Source: Unio delphinus
Lineage: Eukaryota; Mollusca; Bivalvia; Unionida; Unionidae
DNA: 64,000 nt
NCBI GenBank assembly: GCA_029339505.1
Contig: JAQISU010000003.1
Coordinates: 17,677,001-17,741,000 of the forward strand
Direction: 5' to 3'
Every line of letters begins with the position of its first letter. Position 1 is the first letter of the stretch. The notes under the pieces were generated by a model that saw only the letters and a list, made by a program, of their open reading frames with translations, made no database searches and had not been told where the DNA came from. The translations under genes and the position numbers were made by a program. Shown here in pieces: positions 7,956 to 16,309 of this stretch.

Positions 7956-10900
7956 CACCCCTTCGTCTATTGCACTCCAGACAAGTCAACATCACATTAT
8001 TTCTGACATGACCGAGATTGTTATTTTTTCTGTCTACGGTGAATTGGCGAGGATCCTTATCCGAATACTGCCAACGCATTATACAATTGCAACTCGCGCA
8101 GTGATTATTCTGTTGTTTCTTCAAAGTGATTATTAATTTAGCATCAATATCAAATTCTCGTTGTTTTTTTTTGTCCTGTTGTTTGTAACCGGAGAGTTTT
8201 TTATTAATGATGCTAACATCAATATCACTTATTGTTGTGTCATTATCATCACCAATGATTTCATCATCGAGGACAATTCTTCGAAGCTGATTTATTCTTC
8301 GTACTCTGGATACTGCGAGATAGACTAAATTTGACCATTCGATGCGATTATCTACCATCCAAACAATTGTATCCGATATAGTCAATCCCTGTGAAGAGTG
8401 TATTGTTGCTGCGTATCCTAGCGTCCATGGGGATTTATTAGCACGCAATGCATCTTCAACGACATTGATATCAACCAGCACAATATCATTTAATACCAGA
8501 ATTTGTTTTTCATTCTGTCCTGGAATATCAACTTCAATATTCTGTTTTCGTGTATCCGATGGCCTATAACAAAGGGGTACTGGAAGCGTTGCAAATTTTT
8601 CTTTATGCAATTCAAATAACTTCATCTGAAGTGTATCCCTGACTATTTTTCTACTTGCAATGATCAAATCGTTTGGTCTCCACGCTTCCCAGAAATCATT
8701 CATTGGGGTTTCTGAAATCACTTCACGCGTTATTTCGCATTGGATTCTATCCGGTTGTAATCTAATTAGCGCTTTGAACTCGCGTAATCGTTCATCAAGT
8801 GATCTATAATCAGTGGTGATTTCTTCATAGTAGTCTACAAAACCCTTTAGCCATTCATGTGGAGATACACCGACAAATGGTGGTGGTTGGCCTTGATCCC
8901 CGCACATGACGACTTTTGTGTTTTTGGTTAACAACCACTCAAGAAATGTTTTTAATACATCTAATGACACTGTGCATATTTCATCCCAGATTATGATTTC
9001 AGGAATGAATTTATCACCCATTCGATCAGGAGTCCATTTGTCACCCTTCCATCGAAAGAAGCTGTGATAAGTGCAAGCATTTACCCCTCGTTGTATCATC
9101 TCTCTGGCGAGTCTGTGAGTCGGTGTTAGCACAATCATGTTAGTAGAAATACAAGTATTTCCACCACCACGATATAATTCAATTGCACGAGTTGTCTTTC
9201 CTGACCCACCACAGCCGTTTAAATAAACTGTCTTGTATCTACAGATTGGATCAGATACCGGTGGTGCATTAGAAAATTCTGATTGAATTTCAATACGGTT
9301 ACAACAAATATATTTATCATCCATGGCAACGTCTGCGGATTCACAATACTCATGTAGCATCTCTTTTTTAAATCGCCAACGCCCCCAATTTTCTTCGGGA
9401 TCTGTGAATGCCGCTACAGTTGATTTGTACTTATTATGTATATACATCGAATCAGTGGCCACTCTAACCGCGGTATTAGGAAATCTATTTATCATCGAAA
9501 ATAGATTAATAGAAGCATAGGCTAACATTGAACTTCTCAAATGTGTGTACTGGGAATTATATCCATCACAGTAGGTAACAACCGTACCTAATTTCTCACC
9601 ATTGGATAGAAAAGCATCCTTACGGGATACAAGTTTTCCCTGTTTCATTAAATCCGCTACAATAAAATCGTATTCAGCGACATCTATGATCAACCGCGAA
9701 GAATATTTTGCGTTATCGTATCGTCCACCCTGGGTAAATTTACCGATTATTCTTCTTCCGAGATCTTTTGCTTGTTCTTTTTTAATTTCAAATAACTTCT
9801 TAGACCAATTTATGATTTCTTCTTCACTGAAATCTGGAAACTGTTTTCGTAGTTCGTTGATTATTCTATCTAGATTGGGTTGTGGTAGCCAAACTTCTTT
9901 CTGAGCTCGATAGCATATAATAGCATCGGAAACAATCAACGATATTAGCATACCACAATCAATCATATATCTCAATAGCACTATTGGCATCCAGTGTTTT
10001 TCAGATAGGTGTCTACCGAGCCAAACATAACTACACGGATGTAACCCTGTAGCTAATTCAAATGATATCACACGAGCGAATCCGGTTAAATCAAAATCAG
10101 GCAATGGTCCATTAATCGCAACACGAGTCATTTCATGCGTGGGGTGTCCAAATCGTTTGAAGTACTCAGCGCATTCCCCATACCCGAGAAAACTTCCGGG
10201 ATAACACGCGGCTATATCAATTGAAATCATACCATCACGTGAGTATTTCGTATTCCACAGTCCTCCATGACCAAATTCGACGCAACTCAATTTAACATCC
10301 TCGAGAAAATCATTTCGTGTTGGACGCCATGAGTTTTTTTCTCTTGCGAAGTGAGCTACCACTGATGGAATAGTAAAACTATCCGTGAGTAGTTTTTCAT
10401 GGGAATTCTCCGGTGAAAAATCACTAGCGATTTTTCTCATTCTGTTATCTAATTCTTCAATGCGATATAATTCACCATTTGGTTTTACAAATTGATCGAA
10501 TTCTTCATCACTTCTAAGTAACCACACTGACACAGGATCATCCTTACACAACGCATGAATAGCATCAAATAATCTCTCTTCATAGAAAACATCCCCGACG
10601 AACTCCTTAGGGATATATTTCACGGTTCGTTCTCGAGGAAATATTGTTACCGCAGGTGTCCACGCGTGTTTGTTATGATCAATAATCTGTATTGGTGCTC
10701 CATTTTTGTTATATTTCGGTTCGTATAAAACCTCTCCGGTTATCGTCATAACTGTTATTGGAAATCTTAATGATGTTTCTAATTTAGCTATATCAGAAAT
10801 CTTTGCACCATGCTGTTTCACTGTCAGTTCCCACTCGGTTATTTTCCTACGTCGCAGATCAGTTAGTTTATTTCCTCGGGATGCATTTGTGAAGTGCTCC

Positions 10901-11739
10901 ATTACCCGTGTTGCTACACAATTAAGCCCTGACGAATATTTCATAGGAGCTAGTTTTGCGATATCGGGTTTATCATTTAACGGATATATCCCATAAACCA
11001 TTGCTGTTACGGGATAAGATCTTTCGTAGTATGGCTTATCAATGCCGGTTAGAATCCCTGGTTTGGAATCTCTACTCACAATGACAGCTTTTTTATTCTT
11101 GAGGATTGGTTCAAATTTATCCTTAATAATCCATTTGCCATCGACTTCAATAATGAATTTGATTCGGAAAAAATGTCTTTTTTCCCCAACACGTGAAATT
11201 ATCACTGCTGCTTTTTCATCAGTCATGGTAGCATCAACAACACCATCAATTCGAAATGTTGACCAGCAATAGGATGCTCCATCACGTTTGAATTCATTAA
11301 AACAATCTCTGATTTTACTAATCATGGCTTTATCAAGAATTGTATTCTTTGGTGTATTAGAAGCTATATCGAGATTGAATTGAGCATCTTTCCAGGGGTA
11401 ATCTCTCTTGGACGTTTTTTTTGGTTTATCGAGATTAAATTTGCTACGTTTTTTTGGTTTATCGAGATTAAATTTAGGACTGATTTTCAATAATCTCTTA
11501 AACTCTTTCATGTTTCCGTCTCTTGGACGTTTGTTACGTTTTTTTGGTTTATCGAGATTAAATTTAGGACTGATTTTCAATAATCTCTTAAACTCTTTCA
11601 TGTTTCCGTCTCTTGGACGTTTGTTACGTTTTTTTGGTTTATCGAGATTAAATCTAGGACTGATTTTCAATAATCTCTTAAACTCTCTATCAGCATTAAA
11701 TTTAGCATTTCTCGAAGTCAATCTCTTGAACTCCATCAT
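7948..11739 (-). CDS. Family B DNA polymerase fused to SF1 helicase and HNH nuclease
   Basis: A single frame of about 1263 residues from the ATG at 11739; an in-frame ATG at 11790 would overlap the divergent gene. Residues 20-125 are a tandem repeat of 30-residue basic units. Residues 505-770 hold polymerase motifs: DIAACYPGSF (motif A, about 508-517), RRIIGKF (motif B-like) and ATDSMYI (motif C, about 761-767). I do not see the three 3'-5' exonuclease motifs. Residues 840-1150 are a superfamily 1 helicase with GCGGSGKT (Walker A), IIIWDEI (Walker B), CGDQGQPPP and a C-terminal ATIHSSQGLT block. The last 60 residues are an HNH-type zinc site (CASC, H, CLEC). The combination would supply polymerase, unwinding and possibly nicking in one chain. 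Confidence 0.9.
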   Translation of the reverse strand: MMEFKRLTSRNAKFNADREFKRLLKISPRFNLDKPKKRNKRPRDGNMKEFKRLLKISPKFNLDKPKKRNKRPRDGNMKEFKRLLKISPKFNLDKPKKRSKFNLDKPKKTSKRDYPWKDAQFNLDIASNTPKNTILDKAMISKIRDCFNEFKRDGASYCWSTFRIDGVVDATMTDEKAAVIISRVGEKRHFFRIKFIIEVDGKWIIKDKFEPILKNKKAVIVSRDSKPGILTGIDKPYYERSYPVTAMVYGIYPLNDKPDIAKLAPMKYSSGLNCVATRVMEHFTNASRGNKLTDLRRRKITEWELTVKQHGAKISDIAKLETSLRFPITVMTITGEVLYEPKYNKNGAPIQIIDHNKHAWTPAVTIFPRERTVKYIPKEFVGDVFYEERLFDAIHALCKDDPVSVWLLRSDEEFDQFVKPNGELYRIEELDNRMRKIASDFSPENSHEKLLTDSFTIPSVVAHFAREKNSWRPTRNDFLEDVKLSCVEFGHGGLWNTKYSRDGMISIDIAACYPGSFLGYGECAEYFKRFGHPTHEMTRVAINGPLPDFDLTGFARVISFELATGLHPCSYVWLGRHLSEKHWMPIVLLRYMIDCGMLISLIVSDAIICYRAQKEVWLPQPNLDRIINELRKQFPDFSEEEIINWSKKLFEIKKEQAKDLGRRIIGKFTQGGRYDNAKYSSRLIIDVAEYDFIVADLMKQGKLVSRKDAFLSNGEKLGTVVTYCDGYNSQYTHLRSSMLAYASINLFSMINRFPNTAVRVATDSMYIHNKYKSTVAAFTDPEENWGRWRFKKEMLHEYCESADVAMDDKYICCNRIEIQSEFSNAPPVSDPICRYKTVYLNGCGGSGKTTRAIELYRGGGNTCISTNMIVLTPTHRLAREMIQRGVNACTYHSFFRWKGDKWTPDRMGDKFIPEIIIWDEICTVSLDVLKTFLEWLLTKNTKVVMCGDQGQPPPFVGVSPHEWLKGFVDYYEEITTDYRSLDERLREFKALIRLQPDRIQCEITREVISETPMNDFWEAWRPNDLIIASRKIVRDTLQMKLFELHKEKFATLPVPLCYRPSDTRKQNIEVDIPGQNEKQILVLNDIVLVDINVVEDALRANKSPWTLGYAATIHSSQGLTISDTIVWMVDNRIEWSNLVYLAVSRVRRINQLRRIVLDDEIIGDDNDTTISDIDVSIINKKLSGYKQQDKKKQREFDIDAKLIITLKKQQNNHCASCNCIMRWQYSDKDPRQFTVDRKNNNLGHVRNNVMLTCLECNRRRGAS
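11430..11690 (-). repeat. 90-bp tandem repeat inside the polymerase gene
   Basis: About two and a half near-identical 90-bp units encode KRLLKISPKFNLDKPKKR followed by NKRPRDGN-type basic residues. Shorter FNLDKPKK echoes follow. The units are strongly basic and could act as nuclear localisation or DNA-binding modules. Near-identity between units shows recent expansion. Confidence 0.85.
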
Positions 11740-11781
11740 GCTATAATTAAAACAAGCATTTAAATGAAAGATTTTTATATA
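11740..11781. promoter_or_regulatory. Short AT-rich divergent promoter
   Basis: Only 42 bp separate the polymerase ATG (minus) from the zinc-finger gene ATG (plus). It is almost entirely A/T, with TATATAATG directly at the plus-strand start. Most element A genes begin with a similar ATAATG-like context and very short gaps, reminiscent of viral late promoters. Confidence 0.4.
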
Positions 11782-12204
11782 ATGAATCACTGCAAGTGGC
11801 TTATGATTGGATCAGTAACCCCGTGTAACAAATCATGCAGAAATGAGTTTTGTGGGTATCATATGCAAAGCTTTCGACGTGGAAGCCTTGGTCCGTTACC
11901 CTGTATTCTATGTGGGGTTGGGGTTAGGGGGAAATCACGGTTGTGTTTGAATTGCGGTGGTAAGCGATACAGGGAGTTGAAGCGTTATTATGATAAAAGA
12001 ATAAAAAATGGACAATCAATCAGAAATTATGACCCTGACGCTGACAAAGTCAGTATTCTTGACGCTGACAAAGTCAGTATCCTTGACGCTGACACTGATA
12101 AAGTCAGTATCCTTGACAAAGTCAGGGATAAAATCATAAGAACTCCTCAAGATTACATCGAAAGATTTATCATTAAACCAAACAATGAATTAGACAAACA
12201 ATAG
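11782..12204 (+). CDS. Small cysteine-rich zinc-binding protein with DADKVSIL repeats
   Basis: About 140 residues from the ATG at 11782 (TATATAATG context). The N-terminal half has two cysteine clusters: CNKSC...CGYH, then CILCGVGV...CLNCG. They suggest one or two zinc ribbons. The centre has three copies of a DADKVSIL-type octapeptide encoded by near-identical DNA. I do not recognise a family. It is divergent from the polymerase and followed 14 bp later by a homing-endonuclease-like gene. A nucleic-acid-binding regulatory role is plausible but unproven. Confidence 0.65.
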   Translation: MNHCKWLMIGSVTPCNKSCRNEFCGYHMQSFRRGSLGPLPCILCGVGVRGKSRLCLNCGGKRYRELKRYYDKRIKNGQSIRNYDPDADKVSILDADKVSILDADTDKVSILDKVRDKIIRTPQDYIERFIIKPNNELDKQ

Positions 12205-12218
12205 TATTATGTATACGA

Positions 12219-12713
12219 ATGAACCAAGAATTCAGACAACACCCTGTGATCACAAATTATGAAGCATCCATTGATGGTGTTGTAAGAAACCGTAGACTGA
12301 AGAAACCAGTTGGTTCTGATAATGGTATGGGGTATTTGAAGTTTCGCGCTGGAAAGAAATTTTATCGCAATCATCGTTTTGTGTACGAGTGTTTTTATGG
12401 ATTGATCGAGGATGATTTTGTTATTGATCATATCGATTCTAATCCAATGAACAATTCTTTATCAAATCTGCAGGCTGTTACTCAAAGTGAGAATACCAAA
12501 CGAGGGAAGACTGGAAAATGCAAAACGGTTGGGAAGAGACCTGTGAAATCTTTGAATACGATAACTAACGAAGAAAAAATATTTCAATCAATGAATGAAG
12601 CCAGTAGGCACTTCGATATTTGTATATCCTCAGTACGATTCGTTGCAGAGGGAATAACCAAAACGGCTATTTCAAAAAAGAGCGGACAGAAAATTCAATT
12701 TAGTTATGTCTAA
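12219..12713 (+). CDS. HNH homing endonuclease with NUMOD domain
   Basis: 164 residues. The N-terminus (NYEASIDGVVRN) resembles a NUMOD4-type segment. The HNH_3 core follows at about 50-90: RNHRFVYECF, DFVIDHIDSN and NNSLSNLQAVT, with the His-Asn-His ligands in place. The C-terminal 60 residues (SMNEASRHFD... and ...SKKSGQKIQF) match the DNA-binding NUMOD1 helix-turn-helix layout. Such enzymes cut specific DNA sites and spread by copying themselves. Here it is free-standing between structural and replication genes, with no intron visible. It may be a passenger or act in element propagation. Confidence 0.85.
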   Translation: MNQEFRQHPVITNYEASIDGVVRNRRLKKPVGSDNGMGYLKFRAGKKFYRNHRFVYECFYGLIEDDFVIDHIDSNPMNNSLSNLQAVTQSENTKRGKTGKCKTVGKRPVKSLNTITNEEKIFQSMNEASRHFDICISSVRFVAEGITKTAISKKSGQKIQFSYV

Positions 12714-12757
12714 TACGTCATATTTTTCATTTAGAAATATGTCATTGTTATAGAATA

Positions 12758-13114
12758 ATGAATTCTGAAAACATGAATAGCATCATATCCGAGATTTCAA
12801 AATTGAAAGGTTGGGATATTGAACTATCAGATGGGTTAAATCCTGATCAAATCATGTCTGATTTTCAGGACATAGAATACGGAGTTAGCACTAACAAGTA
12901 TATGCTACCAAAGAAGTATGCGCTCATCAAAAGAATTCAGAATTCTATTAAGGACTCTCTCGCATTTTCCAGTGACATAGGTGTGTTCGCTCCGTTATAT
13001 ACCATCGTAGAACGAATACGAAAAGAATTGGGGTACGAATACGAATTGAAAAAGGAGGTTAATTCTAAAGTTAGAAACCTACGGGCGTTAATTCAAGAAA
13101 ATGAACAATTTTGA
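12758..13114 (+). CDS. Unknown 118-residue protein of element A
   Basis: An open frame starting in an AGAATAATG context like the other element A genes. The sequence is mostly charged and helical (ISKLKGWDIELSDGL near the start, ELKKEVNSKVRNLRAL near the end). I recognise no motif, signal or membrane segment. Its placement at the start of the late, plus-strand block suggests it belongs to the element. Confidence 0.55.
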   Translation: MNSENMNSIISEISKLKGWDIELSDGLNPDQIMSDFQDIEYGVSTNKYMLPKKYALIKRIQNSIKDSLAFSSDIGVFAPLYTIVERIRKELGYEYELKKEVNSKVRNLRALIQENEQF

Positions 13115-13417
13115 TTGACCAACCATTTATCATTATTGATTGTGACTGTCCCTCATAGAGATTTTAATTTTTTTTTAGCATTTTTTGATTAAAACTGTTG
13201 AAATCAGTGAATAAAAAATTGATGGCTGGTTCGGATTGATCAAATGGAAAAGTGGGGAAAGTCACAGTATTATTATTATTTATAGCAATTATGTGACTTT
13301 CCCCATCATTGAACGAAGCTGTCTCACAGTGAAATAACACTTCCATGACCATCCGATGGTGTTAGGTCGGATTAAAAAATTGTTTTGCAATTGAAAAATT
13401 GTTTCTGATTTTAAATA
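13115..13417. other. Non-coding gap with a 13-bp inverted repeat
   Basis: This is the largest intergenic gap inside element A. It holds GGGGAAAGTCACA (13254-13266) and its exact reverse complement (13292-13304) with a 25-nt AT-rich loop. It could be a transcription or replication signal, or a structural RNA element. Confidence 0.6.
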
Positions 13418-13420
13418 ATG
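13386..13420 (+). promoter_or_regulatory. Shared start-proximal motif, copy 1
   Basis: CAATTGAAAAATTGTTTCTG then ATTTTAAATAATG directly at the ATG of 13418-14287. Nearly the same block (CAATTGAAAAATGGTTTCTG, ATTTCAAATAATG) precedes the ATG at 14350. It is probably a late-promoter-like element. A weaker relative (CAATTGAAAAGGCTAGTG) precedes 18356. Confidence 0.5.
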
Positions 13421-14287
13421 GTCAATGAAGCATTAACAACCCGATTGGCTCGTGAACGACTGGATGCAATCAGGAGATTTGTACCAATTCGTGACTCTGT
13501 ACGGAATAAACTGCAACAACGACAGAGTTTACAAACTGATTTTGTTCTGGGGTCTGAAGAATTGTTTAAACCAGTAACCACAGCAACGAAGGGGATAGAG
13601 CGTGCTATACTGGGAGATGATCCTGACGGTAAAGGAAAGGAAGAGGGTCTTATTCCTGTGTTAGAAAAAATAGCAAAAAGAACTAAACAAACACAAAAAT
13701 CCTTGCAATCACTTCCTCAGGATATATCAACCGCTTCAGAACGAAAATTTAAAAGATTTCAGGAAGAACTAGTTAGTGGATTACCTAAATCAATTATATT
13801 TACCGAGAGCGCTAAACAACAAATTCTCAACGAGGATATAAACAATTTAGGTGAATTCGCTGCTAACAGCTATGATTCACAAGAGAAGTTTTTCACGGAC
13901 AATTATTCGGATTATAGAATGTCACATAATGAATGGGCTGATATAGTGTATGAAATAAATACTGGGGGTTTAGATAGAAGGATGAAGGACTACAGAGACT
14001 TCAAAAGAAAATTTCAACTCCAAATAAGACAGCCATACGATGAGAAGAAATTTCTGGGGAGTGGTCTAGTTGGAAACGCTAGCGTTTCATGTCCTGGTAG
14101 TGTTATCAATGATATATCACGATTAGAAGTTCTTGTAGGAGGGTTCCGAGCCGGAAATAACTCACCGGAAATAATTAATGAAGCAGCTGATATCTGTAGA
14201 CGGTTATTTGCCGGCGGTATCATGGATATCAAAACATATCGAGATTTCATTGACGAGTTAGTGGAAAGTGGGTATCACAGTGATTAA
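13418..14287 (+). CDS. Unknown 289-residue coiled-coil-like virion or regulatory protein
   Basis: An intact frame with a charged, helix-rich N-terminal half (RLARERLDAIRRF, KIAKRTKQTQKSLQSL) and a mixed C-terminal half. No family is recognised. It lies at the head of the capsid gene block and shares its upstream motif with the following gene, so a structural or assembly role is possible. Codons for NASVS (14074-14087) are formed by the second copy of the AAACGCTAGCGTTT palindrome. Confidence 0.65.
   Translation: MVNEALTTRLARERLDAIRRFVPIRDSVRNKLQQRQSLQTDFVLGSEELFKPVTTATKGIERAILGDDPDGKGKEEGLIPVLEKIAKRTKQTQKSLQSLPQDISTASERKFKRFQEELVSGLPKSIIFTESAKQQILNEDINNLGEFAANSYDSQEKFFTDNYSDYRMSHNEWADIVYEINTGGLDRRMKDYRDFKRKFQLQIRQPYDEKKFLGSGLVGNASVSCPGSVINDISRLEVLVGGFRAGNNSPEIINEAADICRRLFAGGIMDIKTYRDFIDELVESGYHSD
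14074..14087. repeat. AAACGCTAGCGTTT palindrome, copy 2
   Basis: Inside the 289-residue gene, with flanking G and C as in copy 1. It again encodes NASVS. Confidence 0.85.
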
Positions 14288-14304
14288 TCACCGAGACTGA
14301 ATAA

Positions 14305-14318
14305 AAACGCTAGCGTTT
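14305..14318. repeat. AAACGCTAGCGTTT palindrome, copy 3
   Basis: In the short gap upstream of the 14350 gene, just before the shared start-proximal motif. A partial relative (GGCTAGTGTTT) lies upstream of 18356. Confidence 0.85.
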
Positions 14319-14352
14319 CCAATTGAAAAATGGTTTCTGATTTCAAATAATG
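14319..14352 (+). promoter_or_regulatory. Shared start-proximal motif, copy 2
   Basis: CAATTGAAAAATGGTTTCTG followed by ATTTCAAATAATG. It ends on the ATG of the 14350 gene and lies directly after the third AAACGCTAGCGTTT palindrome. Confidence 0.5.
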
Positions 14353-14799
14353 ATCATACACTACAATCATGATAAACCAACCCCCGTCTACGTAGTTAAT
14401 TCACGGTTTCCAGTTTATAGAGCATACTACGGAGATGGTTTAGGCAATACCATTGCAGGGTTATTTGCGAGAATGGCTCCAAAAGTGATGCCGTTGGCTA
14501 AACAACTAGGAATGAAAGCAATTGAAGTTATTCGTGATAAGGGTATTGGTGCTGTTGGAGATCTTGCTGGAAAAGCATTTTCAACTGCGAGGAATAAATT
14601 AACATCATTAGTGAAATCACGAAAAAAGAAACCGTTACCGTCTACAGCGGAAATGCCTGCAAGTGTTAGTAGAATTATAAATAACGCAGTAGACGAAAAA
14701 TTAGCGTCGATGGCTTTAACCCCCTTGATAAATCAAGGGGACCAAAGCAATATTGCAAATATGATAGCAGGAAGCGGCTTTAAAAAACTACGTCGATGA
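14350..14799 (+). CDS. Probable membrane-active minor capsid protein (pVI/pX-like)
   Basis: 149 residues. After a short N-terminus comes GDGLGNTIAGLFARMAPKV, an amphipathic glycine-rich helix, then a small-residue helix (GIGAVGDLAGKAF) and a basic patch (KSRKKKP). The pattern of a GxGLG-type motif, an amphipathic helix and a basic segment is what minor capsid and membrane-lytic proteins of adenoviruses and Polintons look like. It sits directly upstream of the major capsid gene. The assignment rests on composition and context, not on a diagnostic motif. Confidence 0.55.
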   Translation: MIIHYNHDKPTPVYVVNSRFPVYRAYYGDGLGNTIAGLFARMAPKVMPLAKQLGMKAIEVIRDKGIGAVGDLAGKAFSTARNKLTSLVKSRKKKPLPSTAEMPASVSRIINNAVDEKLASMALTPLINQGDQSNIANMIAGSGFKKLRR

Positions 14800-14845
14800 A
14801 AATCGTTTATGATTTCACGATTTAGACTCTGATAAATAGAATAAA

Positions 14846-16270
14846 ATGTTCAAAAAATCACATGATCCGGCGTTTGATATAGACGCTCCAGTTGGCAAAG
14901 ATGATTCTGTACGCGATTATCAATATTACGCTTATCATGCAATAGACGCAAATAGTCGATCGCGAATTGAACTCCAAGTCCATGATACCAGTAAATACTT
15001 TTTACCTTGTGAAGCGTTTATTGAAGTACAAGGAGAACTTGTAACAGTTGCTGATACTCCTAATGCACGAGCACCGTATCCAGCTGGTACTCAAGTCGGT
15101 TTTGTCAATAATGGTATTATGGCGCTGTTTGAGAGTGCTAGATATCTCATTGATGGAAAAGAAATTGAGTCCATAGATCGTGATGTTGATGTAGCTACAA
15201 CAATAATCGGGTTAGCGAGATATTCTGATGATTATACAAGATCAGCAGGACCTTCTATGATGTTTGCAAAGGATGCTAAGAATACCGCTGGTGGAAATCA
15301 ATTTATTATAAGACGACCAAAAAAAGCCAGTGCTGCTAATGATGATGCTGATGCCGAGGCTGTAGTTATAAACAACGATCCCAATTTTAATCTAGGGGCT
15401 GCAACACGAAACGCAATGTTGCAAGGAGCGCGTAGATCATTTTCATGCGCGATTCCACTACATCATATATTTGGATTCTGTAGAAACGTCAGAAAAGTTA
15501 TTTATGGGGCGAAGCATACAGTATCGCTTGTACGAAAAGGTGATGATAATGACGCAATTTGGAGGATTCCAGCAAACCCAGCTGCAGATCATGTAAATGA
15601 TGATGCCGGTAAAGTCAATTTAACAAAAATATCATTGTGGATGCCAGTGTTGACTCCAGCAATCACTGCAGAAGAACGATTACTATCATTTATGGACCAA
15701 GGAGGAAAGTCGTTGTTGAGTTGGTTATCAGTAAGTACAGATGTTCAACAAACAACTCTGAAAGGGTTATTCACGTGGAATCTAGCATCAAAACAAGGCG
15801 TTTCTGCGCCACGTCATATATTCGTAGCGTTACAAGATAATAGGCGAATTGGCGATCAACAACAAAGTCATATGATATTTGATCAATTAGGTGTGAAAGA
15901 CGTCTCACTGAGAATAAATGGCCAACAGGAACCATCCGAGGATATACAACTTAATTACACAGAAAATCATATTGCACGAGTTTATCATCGTCTGTTGTCA
16001 TTTATGGCACGCGATCAAAATGTCGATACTGGTTTGCAAATATCACAATATGATTTTAAAAATCTATATCCGATCTATTATTTCTCACTGGAACATCTCG
16101 ATTTAACAAGACAATCCGTCGTTGATATACACTTTAGAGCTAATGTAGATAAACCTGAGGCTATTGCTAATTATAGAGCGATTGCTGTCATTCTCAGCGA
16201 CAAATCAATGATACTCGAAGGTGTTGGAGGAAGAATGAGAGTGGTAGATGCACCAGTAGAAAATCTTTGA
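14846..16270 (+). CDS. Major capsid protein, double jelly-roll (hexon-like)
   Basis: 474 residues, a normal size for a Polinton major capsid protein. The N-terminal part has the typical strand pattern KYFLPCEAFIEVQGELV, and further on FVNNGIMALFESARYLIDG, where hexon-like capsids have a conserved NN...LF..ARY.(I/L)(D/N)G stretch. The C-terminal jelly-roll is strand-rich (NLYPIYYFSLEHLDL). It forms the trimeric capsomers of a T>1 icosahedral shell. The frame is intact and flanked by the two membrane-active candidates and the protease, a standard late block. Confidence 0.88.
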   Translation: MFKKSHDPAFDIDAPVGKDDSVRDYQYYAYHAIDANSRSRIELQVHDTSKYFLPCEAFIEVQGELVTVADTPNARAPYPAGTQVGFVNNGIMALFESARYLIDGKEIESIDRDVDVATTIIGLARYSDDYTRSAGPSMMFAKDAKNTAGGNQFIIRRPKKASAANDDADAEAVVINNDPNFNLGAATRNAMLQGARRSFSCAIPLHHIFGFCRNVRKVIYGAKHTVSLVRKGDDNDAIWRIPANPAADHVNDDAGKVNLTKISLWMPVLTPAITAEERLLSFMDQGGKSLLSWLSVSTDVQQTTLKGLFTWNLASKQGVSAPRHIFVALQDNRRIGDQQQSHMIFDQLGVKDVSLRINGQQEPSEDIQLNYTENHIARVYHRLLSFMARDQNVDTGLQISQYDFKNLYPIYYFSLEHLDLTRQSVVDIHFRANVDKPEAIANYRAIAVILSDKSMILEGVGGRMRVVDAPVENL

Positions 16271-16309
16271 TTGATTTTTCATTGAATTAGAATCAATCTA
16301 TTATGTATA

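Noticed and set aside
11408..11746. 112-codon plus-strand frame with repeated FFGLSRLNL
   Set aside because: It is the antisense shadow of the tandem-repeat N-terminus of the polymerase gene.
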